Positions 35,595-46,130 of a stretch of 64,000 bases of DNA are shown piece after piece. The notes under the pieces were generated by a model. The model searched no databases and had not been told where the DNA came from. It saw nothing but the letters and a program-made list of their open reading frames with translations. The DNA is from Brachynemurus nebulosus. Taxonomy: Eukaryota > Arthropoda > Insecta > Neuroptera > Myrmeleontidae. The position numbers and the translations under genes are program-made. Numbering within the stretch: position 1 is the stretch's first letter; each line of letters opens with the position of its first letter. Where the stretch lies: assembly GCA_035578155.1 (NCBI GenBank), contig JAPWDM010000017.1:582001-646000 (forward strand). Direction: 5' to 3'.

Positions 35595-36240
35595 ATTAAT
35601 TAACAGACCACATACAAATGTCCCAGGCCAGTAATTTAAACAGGTTTAAATTTTGAAAATAAAAGTTTTGAACTTCAGTAGTAGTTTTTGGACAGAACGA
35701 AGCCCTCCTTCCCTCCTGCCGACTTTTTGAGTGACCTCGGCAGGAGGCAATACTACCGAGGCGGTTCTAGAAGCCTCCGGCGGTGGGTGGAGCAAAATTT
35801 GGTCTCTAACCTAAGTGAACCCAGCGGAACTTGATCCAACCTAACAGAACCCAACAAAATTTTGTCCAACCTAACCTTACCTAACAAAAATTTTTTAACC
35901 TAAGAATTAAAAAATTCCCTAACAGATGGCGCAGCCACCTTCCTGTAAATTCGCTACTAGATGACTCTCGTAGTCTGGATAATAGTGATCCCTGTGCGTA
36001 AGTTTAAAAAATTGTCAATAGATGGCATTGAAAACTTTTGATAGTTAAACTAGCCATTAAAAAATGGCGTTACTAGTCTGAACCGCCGCGAATTCTGTGC
36101 CTAGATTCAAAATTCCATGAAAAGATGTCGCTGCTACTCTGGACCTCCGGGGACTCTGTACCTAGATTCGAAATTCCATGAAAAGATGGTGTTGCTTTCA
36201 TAATTTTATAATATTTTTATCTGAAAAAAGGTTTATACAG
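35595..36240. repeat. Outer arm block with CCTAA motifs (left)
   Basis: This contains CTCCTGCCGACTTTTTGAGT and its local inverse GACCTCGGCAGGAG (a GC-rich stem), then several CCTAAC repeats at about 35808-35905. The mirror copy is at about 42290-42930, and a diverged relative at 16310-16620. Confidence 0.8.
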
Positions 36241-36392
36241 GTTTTTCTTTAAATAAAAACACATTTTTTATTTTAATAAATTTATTTAAAAGAAATATTT
36301 TACAATAAAAATGTTTAAATGTTATTACAATAATATTTGTATATGGATATGACATTTTCCATGGCGCAAGTTGCTCCGGAATGATGGCCGCA

Positions 36393-36812
36393 TCAAGGAC
36401 TAGTGTATGTCGATGTTATGATTCCCAACTTGGGGCAAATTGTTATTTCTTCAAAGTTCATAATGGGCGCTGACGGTAGTAGTCGTTTCAAATACCGCAC
36501 TTTTTCTTCTCCTTTCGTATAAATGATTCGAGTTCCGTGTAGATTGTTTATTAAAATGTATTGTAGTTCCTCGTATTCAATATGTCCATCCATCCAGGCG
36601 AAGCCATGATGATTTTTCCGCAACCAGCGAGCTGTGCGTTGATCTTTTTCACTTAATCCGCAAAACGGTATTGGTGATTTGAAAATATAGTGTTGTAGTA
36701 TATAATCTTCACCACAATTTTCCTTCAACACAGCCAATTCCTTTATGTAGAATTTCCCATTTGTTGAATTTGGAAATCCTTGGAAGTCAACAATTGCTGC
36801 GTCGGTCGCCAT
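36393..36812 (-). CDS. 139-residue protein of the foldback element, left-arm copy
   Basis: I do not recognise the function. The protein has an N-terminal DFQGF (residues 9-13), KELAVL (24-29), ARWLRKNHHG (61-70), YTKGEEK (98-104) and a C-terminal CPKLG (126-130). There is no signal peptide or membrane segment. The DxQGF...KELAV start and spaced C-terminal conserved-looking blocks are vaguely like an RNase H-fold/DEDD exonuclease layout, but that is speculation. The start codon follows a good context (CACAATGG) and a TATA box 73 bases upstream. It is transcribed outward, from the core towards the element end, with A/T-rich sequence containing AATAAA beyond the stop. Its translation is identical to the right-arm copy. 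Confidence 0.8.
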   Translation of the reverse strand: MATDAAIVDFQGFPNSTNGKFYIKELAVLKENCGEDYILQHYIFKSPIPFCGLSEKDQRTARWLRKNHHGFAWMDGHIEYEELQYILINNLHGTRIIYTKGEEKVRYLKRLLPSAPIMNFEEITICPKLGIITSTYTSP

Positions 36813-36884
36813 TGTGCGATGTCTAGAGTCAAACTGATGGGCTTAGAATTCAGTAACTAATGTTTTCTTTAAAATAAAACTGGT

Positions 36885-36941
36885 TTTTATAGGTGCGAGC
36901 TTGCTTAAATAAGTCGTATGTATGTATGTTTACTGACGTCA
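36885..36941 (-). promoter_or_regulatory. TATA box and CRE-like palindrome of left-arm gene
   Basis: On the minus strand TGACGTCA (36934-36941) precedes TATAAAA (36885-36891) by 42 bases. The ATG is about 73 bases further on. The intervening ACATACATACATACG and GCAAGCTCGC are conserved in the right arm. Confidence 0.7.
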
Positions 36942-37330
36942 TCAAAAGATTCAAACTAATTTTTGATATTATACCTTAAACTTGATGTATATATAAAAAT
37001 TCCATTTACAATTATGGTACACCATATTATATACTCGTAAATTTTACGAAAATGTATCACTCTGTACATTTTTTAAATCTGTGTGCACATTCTTTGATGT
37101 TATTTAATATCAGAATATATATTAATCAGCTAAAAATTGTTACATACTTACGTTATAAATATCTAAGTATGTATTTTTTTTAAATATGTACCTTATAAAT
37201 ACCCATGATTACTTTACTGTATCTCTAATCACGCGATATCGTGTTATAAAATACATAAGAATTTACTCATTTAATGTAAAAATATTTGATCATCAACAAT
37301 TAAATAAAAACGAATTTTTTAAAATATATA

Positions 37331-38191
37331 AGGTAACGGGCCTAGTTTCTGACCTTTTAAGAGTGACGGCTGAGGTTAAACGACAGTAATAAATATAAGT
37401 TTAAACTTAAGAGACAATTAATAATTTTATCAACTAGTTTATGGCTTTCAAAATAAAGTCATACAAGTAAAATAATTATTTGAATTGAATTAATAATTTA
37501 AATTAATGTTTTAAAAATTGACAAAAAGGACCCAGTTTCTGACCTTCAAAATTTCTCATGTGACAGTTTTTGACCCTGACAGTGGCCTAGTTTCTGATCC
37601 TTAAATTTAAAAATACAGTTTTTTAAAATTTAATTTATAAATAATTTTTTATTGATAAAAATGAATGTTTAATGTTATATACGTTATGAAAAATAACAAA
37701 AACTAATCGAAGATAACTATAAATAACAAAATAACTAACAAAAACTGGTTAGAATTTAATTGGGCCATACCACTTTAGAAGTGAGCCTAGTAATTGACCC
37801 TCATATTTCAATAATAAAAATCATTCTAAGGTATTTTATAAATATTTTAAAATAAATTTTAAACAAATATTAACCTGCTCATATATTTTTAATTAAGTTT
37901 TCATACTTAGATGATGAATATTGCACAGATCAAAATGAGTACTATGCAACATAAACTGTTAGGAAACTACCAAAAAAATAGTTTTTACACACATTTTAAA
38001 CTTAAAAATTTTTTTTTATTTAGTTAATATATTCTAAAATTTTTAAATTGCTGTTCATTAGACACAGAATAGATTACTTTAAATTAAGAATTTATTTTTT
38101 TTCTTATTTAAAATATATTTTTTTTATTAATTTATAACAAATTTGAAAAGTTCAGAAACTGGGCCAGGGTCAATTACCGGGTCTTTTACCT
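37331..38191. mobile_element. 861-bp insertion present only in the left arm
   Basis: The right arm reads straight through this point (ATATATATAGTAATATAAT), while the left arm has 861 extra bases. These begin AGGTAACGGGCC and end TTTTACCT, giving a 6-bp terminal inverted repeat AGGTAA/TTACCT. TATA occurs on both sides (37327-37330 and 38192-38195). The motif CCTAGTTTCTGACC and variants recur inside at about 37341, 37535, 37590 and inverted near 38150. Non-coding; family unknown. Confidence 0.8.
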
Positions 38192-38454
38192 TATAGTAAT
38201 ATAATATTTTGCATATATACAGTACTCTGTTAAAAGTACGGGTTTCTACACCGTTAAAAAACATATTTTTTACAATATGAATATATTGTAAAAATTCATA
38301 TTTCTTAATATTTTTAAAACTGAATATGTAATATCAAGAATTTAAAACAGTTTTGAAACATTAATTTCTCCTCATAATATTTTTTTAGTCTTAAATTAAT
38401 AGCACATATTCCCAATATTTTAAGAAAATTTTCCTTTTAATATTTTATATTTAC

Positions 38455-38808
38455 TTAAACAATGTATCTGTTTTTGCTAAATTTATTACTTGTTAGTTTC
38501 AAATCGAATCCAACGGATGTATTTGTGGCATTTGATAAAGCAATTAGTCTATTTTGGTATTACGATTGCAGAGTTTGCACAAAATTGCACCTTTTTTCAA
38601 AATTTGCTGATTTTATTTTCATTTTGTTTGAGCAAAAATCATCAATAAGAAACTTAGAAAGTTCATATAAGCTCTTAGTGGTGCATAAAAATATCAAATA
38701 ATTAAATAAAACACTCGAATTTATTAGATTTATGTAGGCACCGAATATTCCAGTTAAGTTAAAGCTAAAATTAAGCGTATCATCGAAATTCGTTGTCAAA
38801 AATTCCAT
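38455..38808 (-). pseudogene. Core gene A of the foldback element, one in-frame stop; crosses the arm boundary
   Basis: The minus frame runs from ATG at 38808 to TAA at 38455 (117 residues) with one internal TAA at 38560-38562. It is rich in Asn, Phe and Leu; features include LINSSVLFNYLIFLCTTKSL and, after the stop, SVGFDLKLTSNKFSKN. I do not recognise the family. Its last 14 codons (KLTSNKFSKNRYIV) lie inside the inverted arm and are repeated at 40921-40965, where the rest of the gene is missing. The arm/core junction therefore cuts the gene, which shows that the arm was copied from this side. Confidence 0.6.
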
Positions 38809-39105
38809 ATTCCATTTAAAATTTATAAGCTGATACCACGTGGCTAGAAACCAATAACCGGAAATGAAATCGAGTTGTGTGAAAAAAGTCTCAACCTAGG
38901 GTCAAACAAAATCTGCAAATTTCAAATTCATGCGACGAATGGTTTTTGACATATCATTTGACTAACCGTTATGGGACACCTTGTATAGTGGGACACCCAG
39001 TATTTTATTAATAAATATCAAGTAAAAGTAAAATATATTGTTATATAATTATTCTGTAGTCAATAAAAGGACTAAATAATTTTTGCCATCTTTTACTTAC
39101 TTTGG

Positions 39106-40057
39106 CCCCACAAAGATGAAGATGATGATGGTGAAACCGAATATAGCTTTGAAGCAAGAAATGATATTGAAGAAAAGGAAGATAAAGCACCAGTGTTTCA
39201 AAATCAACACGAAAATGATACAGATCCTATGTAAAAGAAACTTGAATACTTTTGATGAAAGTATGATAGCTGCAGCAAAAGCAATCAAAAGTAAATTCGA
39301 TTCTTTAAAAAACTCACATAATATTGTACAATCTGTGAATGACGAAGATAATCGGTCTAACGAACAAAACGATTCACAATTGCCTGATAACTACAAAGAA
39401 ACAAGTTTTACTCCAAAAGTGGCTGGTTTCTTGCAAACTGCTCTAGACATATTAATGATCAAAGAGCTTCAGAACGCATTCGCAAAGGACGAAGCACAAG
39501 AAGATAAAAATTCAGAAGAAAAGGAACAACCTTCAACATCAAATTCAATAAATGGAGAAGCTAAACGTCTGAAGTATGATGAAAACGCTAACCTTCATAA
39601 TGATCATTCGAACCCTGTTGATGAAGAAGAATATTTTGATGATCCGAACCATTTGGTCGATGAACTAAGAAGTTTAGCAACTCAAACGCAAATTGGAGAA
39701 GAAATGGTTAATACTATGTGCAATTTAAAGGAAAGGCATCGTATTGTAAATCCCAGCTTTGCGGATTATATCGAAAATGAGAAAAAACGAAGCCATTTTA
39801 ATAATTTAAAGAAAAGTGACATTGGGAGGCAAATTATCTCGATAACTCGGAAATTGGAAAAGCATGATATTATTGAGCCAGTGTTAAAGTATGTATCAAA
39901 TGATGACGGAGACAGCGATGAAAAAACATCTGCTAGCGACAACGAAGATACTGCGAGCGAAGGAGAATCTGATGATGACGAGAATACAGTCGCCGACGAT
40001 GGTGATGAAAAAATTGCGGGTAAAGGGTTATATTTACGACCCTATAGGAGGCTTTAA
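39106..40057 (+). pseudogene. Core gene B of the foldback element, acidic protein, frameshifted N-terminus
   Basis: The main frame (about 39235-40057) encodes about 274 residues: a helical, Lys/Glu-rich part, then TSFTPKVAGFLQTALDILM, a region with DEEEYFDDPNHL, GRQIISITRKLEKHDIIEP, and a strongly acidic Ser/Asp/Glu tail before the C-terminus GLYLRPYRR. Upstream, a different frame (39109-39231) continues the acidic, charged style (HKDEDDDGETEYSFEA...) and stops at 39232, so the gene looks frameshifted near there. An AATAAA lies near 40137. The acidic tail with a short basic, aromatic end is reminiscent of minor structural proteins of DNA viruses or Polintons. This is an impression, not an identification. 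Confidence 0.55.
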
Positions 40058-40920
40058 AATATCTTAACATTTTATGAGTTGTAAACTAAACCAATAGTGT
40101 AACTTTTCCAATAGCTGTATACCAAAGTTAATTATTAATAAAATATTTTAAAAATTATGTGAGTGTTATTATTTCTTACATACCACAGTTCTTAAACAAT
40201 TCCTTAAAAAAGATCACCGAAATGATTGTTCTTACAATGAACTATCCAATGTATATTTTCAGAGCTATTAAAATAGGTAATGTTTTTACTTGCTCCTGAA
40301 TATAGGCAATTAAATTGCATTGTCCTATTAACATTCTGGTGCGATAGAGCATATATGTAAACTATGTAATTCTTACAAATAAGTATTTACCCATATTATT
40401 AATGATTTGTTAATTTGAAGTATCGTTTGAACAGTAATGATGTAAAACTGTCAAACAGGAAAGGGTTAATTAATTGAATTCAGCTTAATCCCGAAAAAAT
40501 ATTCCTATGGTTTTAGTGTCTACAGGAGGCTTTGAGTCGCTTTTTAAAAACGATGAGAGTTATTTACTTTCCACCCTGTATACATATTTATTCTTAAAGT
40601 ATTAGTTTACATTTTCAATTCGTTACTTACAATTAGAAATATTTTATATATAATTTTTTATTATTTACGTCTTGTAACTGCTATTGTCTTTTAATGACTT
40701 CTGAATATTATTTTGACGCGATATTATTTAAAATTTTGCTAAATATTTAATAATAATAAAACACATAATAGTATAGAGTAGGTACCTACATATTGAAGAA
40801 TGTGAAAAATGCTGATTCTTGTTTTAAGATATTTTAGATAAGTATAAAAAAATCTTATTACAGCTGTTTACAAAAACTAGAGGTCATTTAATACCTATAT
40901 TTAACTAATTGTTAATAATT
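40058..40920. other. Core of foldback, right part, no gene
   Basis: AT-rich. CCACCCTGTATAC at about 40572 and GGGACACCTTGTATAG at about 38971 resemble decayed transposon ends. No coding signal. Confidence 0.5.
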
Positions 40921-41583
40921 AAACTAACAAGTAATAAATTTAGCAAAAACAGATACATTGTTTAAGTAAATATAAAATATTAAAAGGAAAATTTTCTTAA
41001 AATATTGGGAATATGTGCTATTAATTTAAGACTAAAAAAATATTATGAGGAGAAATTAATGTTTCAAAACTGTTTTAAATTCTTGATATTACATATTCAG
41101 TTTTAAAAATATTAAGAAATATGATTTTTTACAATATATTGATATTGAAAAAATTTGTTTTTTAACGGTGTAGAAATCCGTACTTTTAACAGAGTACTGT
41201 ATATATGCAAAATATTATATTACTATATATATTTTAAAAAATTCGTTTTTATTTAATTGTTGATGATCAAATATTTTTACATTAAATGAGTAAATTCTTA
41301 TGTATTTTATAACACGATATCGCGTGATTAGAGATACAGTAAAGTAATCATGGGTATTTATAAGGTACATATTTTAAAAAAAAATACATACTTAGATATT
41401 TATAACGTAAGTATGTAACAATTTTTAGCTGATTAATATATATTCTGATATTAAATAACATCAAAGAGTGATACATTTTTGTAAAATTTACGAGTATATA
41501 TGGTGTACCATAATTGTAAATGGAATTTTTATATATACATCAAGTTTAAGGTATAATATCAAAAATTAGTTTGAATCTTTTGA

Positions 41584-41640
41584 TGACTTCAGTAAACATA
41601 CATACATACGACTTATTTAAGCAAGCTCGCACCTATAAAA
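41584..41640 (+). promoter_or_regulatory. TATA box and altered CRE-like site of right-arm gene
   Basis: TATAAAA (41634-41640) lies 73 bases before the ATG. The upstream palindrome reads TGACTTCA (41584-41591), one base different from the TGACGTCA of the left arm. Confidence 0.7.
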
Positions 41641-41712
41641 ACCAGTTTTATTTTAAAGAAAACATTAGTTACTGAATTCTAAGCCCAACAGTTTGACTTT
41701 AGACATCGCACA

Positions 41713-42132
41713 ATGGCGACCGACGCAGCAATTGTTGACTTCCAAGGATTTCCAAATTCAACAAATGGGAAATTCTACATAAAGGAATTGGCTGTGTTGA
41801 AGGAAAATTGTGGTGAAGATTATATACTACAACACTATATTTTCAAATCACCAATACCGTTTTGCGGATTAAGTGAAAAAGATCAACGCACAGCTCGCTG
41901 GTTGCGGAAAAATCATCATGGCTTCGCCTGGATGGATGGACATATTGAATACGAGGAACTACAATACATTTTAATAAACAATCTACACGGAACTCGAATC
42001 ATTTATACGAAAGGAGAAGAAAAAGTGCGGTATTTGAAACGACTACTACCGTCAGCGCCCATTATGAACTTTGAAGAAATAACAATTTGCCCCAAGTTGG
42101 GAATCATAACATCGACATACACTAGTCCTTGA
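41713..42132 (+). CDS. 139-residue protein of the foldback element, right-arm copy
   Basis: Same protein as at 36393-36812 on the other strand, with no residue difference and no base difference that I could find over 420 bp, although flanking arm sequence does differ. AATAAA motifs follow at about 42239 and 42255. It is directed outward from the core. The preserved identity suggests recent gene conversion between arms or selection on the product. Function unknown. Confidence 0.8.
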   Translation: MATDAAIVDFQGFPNSTNGKFYIKELAVLKENCGEDYILQHYIFKSPIPFCGLSEKDQRTARWLRKNHHGFAWMDGHIEYEELQYILINNLHGTRIIYTKGEEKVRYLKRLLPSAPIMNFEEITICPKLGIITSTYTSP

Positions 42133-42289
42133 TGCGGCCATCATTCCGGAGCAACTTGCGCCATGGAAAATGTCATATCCATATACAAATATTATTGTAA
42201 TAACATTTAATAATTTTTATTGTAAAATATTTCTTTTAAATAAATTTATTAAAATAAAAAAATGTGTTTTTATTTAAAGAAAAACCTGT

Positions 42290-42930
42290 ATAAACCTTTT
42301 TTCAGATAAAAATATTATAAAATTATGAAAGCAACACCATCTTTTCATGGAATTTCGAATCTAGGTACAGAGTCCCCGGAGGTCCAGAGTAGCAGCGACA
42401 TCTTTTCATGGAATTTTGAATCTAGGTACAGAATTCGCGGCGGTTCAGACTAGCAACGCCATTTTTTAATGGCTAGTTTAACTATCAAAAAGTTTTCAAT
42501 GCCATCTATTGACAATTTTTTAAGCTTACGCACAGGGATCACTATTATCCAGACTACGAGAGTCATCTAGTAGCGAAATTACAGGAAGGTGGCTGCGCCA
42601 TCTGTTAGGGAATTTTTTAATTCTTAGGTTAAAAAATTTTTGTTAGGTTAGGTTAGGTTGGACAAAATTTTGTTGGGTTCTGTTAGGTTGGATCAAGTTC
42701 CGCTGGGGTCACTTAGGTTGGAGACCAAATTTTGCTCCACCCACCGCCGGAGGCTTCTAGAACCGCCTCGGTAGTATTGCCTCCTGCCGAGGTCACTCAA
42801 AAAGTCGGCAGGAGGGAAGGAGGGCTTCGTTCTGTCCAAAAACTACTACTGAAGTTCAAAACTTTTATTTTCAAAATTTAAACCTGTTTAAATTACTGGC
42901 CTGGGACATTTGTATGTGGTCTGTTAATTA
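42290..42930. repeat. Outer arm block with CCTAA/TTAGG motifs (right)
   Basis: Mirror of about 35595-36240, including GTTAGGTTAGGTTAGG at about 42643 and the GC-rich CTGCCGAGG...GTCGGCAGGAGG stem. Confidence 0.8.
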
Positions 42931-42943
42931 ATCCAGTCCTAAT

Positions 42944-44062
42944 TTCAATAACTATCTAAAACCACAAGATTGTGGAGAAAAATCTAGGGTCCTAGGGTCA
43001 AATATCCTGAATACCCCGGGTCATCCGTAATTCGTGGTACCGTTATCTGTCAGGACAATACGGAGAAAAATTAACACATAAAAATAATTTTAAGTTGTTT
43101 ATTGACTAATAACCCATTTATTGGAGAAAAAATACGATTTGGTCCGCCGGGCCGGGCCCCCTTCAGGATCCGGCCTGCGAGACCACAAACTCGGCTGCTC
43201 CCTCTTATTGGTCTTGCCTAAAAATTATATCTTCAACGCCTTCATAAATAAATTAACCCAATTAATTGATAAAACATTTCGAAATCAGAAATTGATAATT
43301 GATGTAATAAAATTTTATAATTATTATAAATAATTAAGAACGTTTTTGCGCTTTGTTACTTTTTACGAATAACAAATTAATCAGGAAGAATACAGTTAAA
43401 AATTTTTTATGGGGCTTTATTTTACTTAACTGTGTCTCATTCAGAGAGTTTACTCTCTACTGATAAACTCACCTGGTGTAGTATTCTTGGCAAGCTACTC
43501 GTTAAGTCTTCAGTACTTGCTCTTCTAAAGTGAGTGCAGTTGAAGCCTATGCTATTTTATTCGCTACCTGTTTAATATTTGTGCACACCGGGTAGTGAAA
43601 TTGCTCTTTATCTACTGATAATGCTGTGTGTGGGACACTACGATGAGTAGTAAACTTGGGTCTTTACTAACGTTGATACCGAATCTGCAATAGTAGTTGA
43701 TGTCATCGCCACAGCAATGAAAACGCTCGCCATGTTGTTGGATGCCACGCGAAACTTAACCTTCAATAGTACATAAGAAGAAAAACACCACAAGTAGATG
43801 CCATATATGTATGAAAACACTAAAGCATTGTAATATTTCAGTTAACTATTTTCACTAGTTTATTTTCGCTTTTATTTTACCTAATTATAAAAAAATCTAT
43901 TTTTTACATGTTAATAATTTAACTGATTTTTGAAATTTTTAATATTATTTTGACGGCCTTTTAATTAATTTTGAGCATCTTTTGGCTTTCAGTAAAAAAT
44001 TAATCTTTCATTTGTTTTAAGTATATTAACGCTAACGAATATCAGCCTTAAATATATGAACT
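42944..44062. other. Spacer, no gene seen
   Basis: Short frames only. A GC-rich patch (GGTCCGCCGGGCCGGG) at about 43140 has no visible role. Confidence 0.5.
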
Positions 44063-44063
44063 A

Positions 44064-44400
44064 AGGTGGCGATTGAAAACCAATTTCAAAATTCCCTGAC
44101 TTTTCCCTAACTTCTCACTGACTCTGAATAAAATTCCAACACCTTCTCCGAAAAAAATATTGTTTAAAAATTAAATAATTTCTAGAAATAATAATTTTTG
44201 CTCATCAGTGTCAAAAAAATTTTGTGGCAATTTTTGCTCGTCAGTGGCAATTTTTAGAAAAACTATCAGTCGACGCTCTCGCCGAGGCGAAAAATGAAAA
44301 AATCCCTGACTACAACAGAAATTTCCTGACTTTTCCCTGACTATTCCAGAAATTCGAAATTCCCTGACTTTTCCAGGTTTTCCAGATCGATCGCCACCCT
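44064..44400. mobile_element. hAT-type MITE (AGGTGGCGAT...ATCGCCACCCT)
   Basis: Inverted ends AGGTGGCGAT and ATCGCCACCCT enclose repeats of TTCCCTGACTTTTCC, a widespread MITE signature. Flanks share TGAAC on both sides, consistent with a degraded duplication. A minus-strand frame through it is not a gene. Confidence 0.75.
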
Positions 44401-46130
44401 GTGAACGTAAGTTCATATTACCCCTTAATTTAGATAATTTTTGAGCAGTAGGTTTTAGTATGTAGTTGCCTACTTATTTTCAAGTAGATGCTCAGTAACT
44501 TCAAAATCGACATTCAAAAAATCGACGGTTTCAAAATCGACATTCATGTGTATGAGTAACACAGCCGTGTTACAAAACGACCCTAACAAAAAGGTCCTTG
44601 TATTTTCGAAAAAATTTTCCAAATATATAATTTTATTTGATTTTTGTGTTCTATAGGGAGCTAGCTAATCGTATATTGAGGACCAGAATCTTGAGGACCT
44701 CATTTAATTTATATCCATCTAAAACAGTTTAGCTTTCTATCAGTAAAAAACTTTTCAGGATTGGTCTGGTGGCTCATTTTCAGTGTTTTTAGGTTGGGTA
44801 GTTCATTTTCAGCAGGACCTTCGCGGACTTCATATAACATTGTCTGTATCCATTTAAAATCGTTTAGCTTTCTAATTTCTAATAGTGAAAAGATTTTCAA
44901 AATCGATCCAATACTTCCCAATTTCTTTTAATGGGTATGCAAGCATGTGTTAACGTAATGTATAATGATGAAGTGTCATTTAAGAATCGTTTTCGTGTAA
45001 ATTCTAGTAAAAAAAACTTCATGACGAAATCGTGTTTTTTCTTTTTTTTCAAAATATAAGACAGACGTATTGCCATTGTAATGATAAAGAAAAGACACAC
45101 ATCAACAAAGCCGAAATCGAAGTATAACTAAATTAAGGTTACTTACTAATTAGGTCAAAAAAGTGAGTCATTTCCATTTATAGGGAAAATGACCTATACG
45201 ATCTATACCTGTTTTTGCGCTAATTTCGCGCTGTCAGGCAATAATTTTGTGCTGTTTCAAAACTCAATAGGAAAGCGAAAAATCTGAAAATTCTATTTAA
45301 CTAGTTTACAAGGAAAAAATAACCACGGCGGAATCGCCATTAACAACAATAATAAAAAAAAAGCATACCTACGAAATTCACGCTATTTTCGCGCTGAATA
45401 TAACTACTATCCAATTTTCTACACATCTTAGGTTTCTATCTCTAGTAAAATCGTAAAGAATTGTTTTCTCGTTAAAAATCGATCAAACTAAAATCGTAAT
45501 CAACGATTAAAGTCAGAAAAACCTTACGTGCGAGTTTCGCGCTAAATTATATGTATGTGCATCATTTTGAATATTTTTTAACAAAATTATCGTAGCTAAA
45601 TTTTTGAATGACTGTTTTTTTCGCTTTGAAGTAAATCTCTTGCTTGTCATATTTCCAGCCAGTGGGTGTAGAATAACGCGATTTCGATTTTTCGGAAAAC
45701 CATAGCTTTTGTTAAGGTCGGACAGTCGGTACATCTTGTATTAAAATATGGCTTTTGAATAAACAACATTTTATTTTTATCTACAAGATCATCAGTCTAT
45801 GCAACTTCTCCTAAGTAGATTTGTTTTCCCAGTAGCTCCACCATTTGCAATAATTTTCACTTTTATCAATATCAATTTCAAATGTTACTGTTGTAAAATA
45901 TGCGTAATAGATTTAAGTCAGACAATATTAGATTATAGTTTGGTATTACATAAATGGTCATTCCCATCAAAGAAAATCAATTATATAATCAGGTCACTTC
46001 TAATCACATTAGCAAATTACTACATACTACATATAATCAATTTGAGTAATTAAGATATTAAAGGTTACAAAATTTACCATTATACAGAGTGTTTCATTAA
46101 TAATAATAATATATTATTCTTCTATTACAG
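44401..46130. other. Spacer upstream of transporter exons; contains a short tandem repeat
   Basis: A two-copy repeat around ATCCATTTAAAATCGTTTAGC lies at about 44710-44900 (relative at 54721). The missing 5' exon(s) of the transporter may lie here or outside the window, but I could not identify them. 46121-46130 is a good splice acceptor (TCTATTACAG). Confidence 0.5.

Noticed and set aside
44171..44416. 81-codon minus-strand frame
   Set aside because: It lies inside a hAT-type MITE with TTCCCTGACTTTTCC repeats.
45799..46053. 84-codon frame just upstream of the transporter exon as its N-terminal exon
   Set aside because: It shows no sugar-transporter similarity, ends in a stop before the splice acceptor, and has no donor site in a suitable place.
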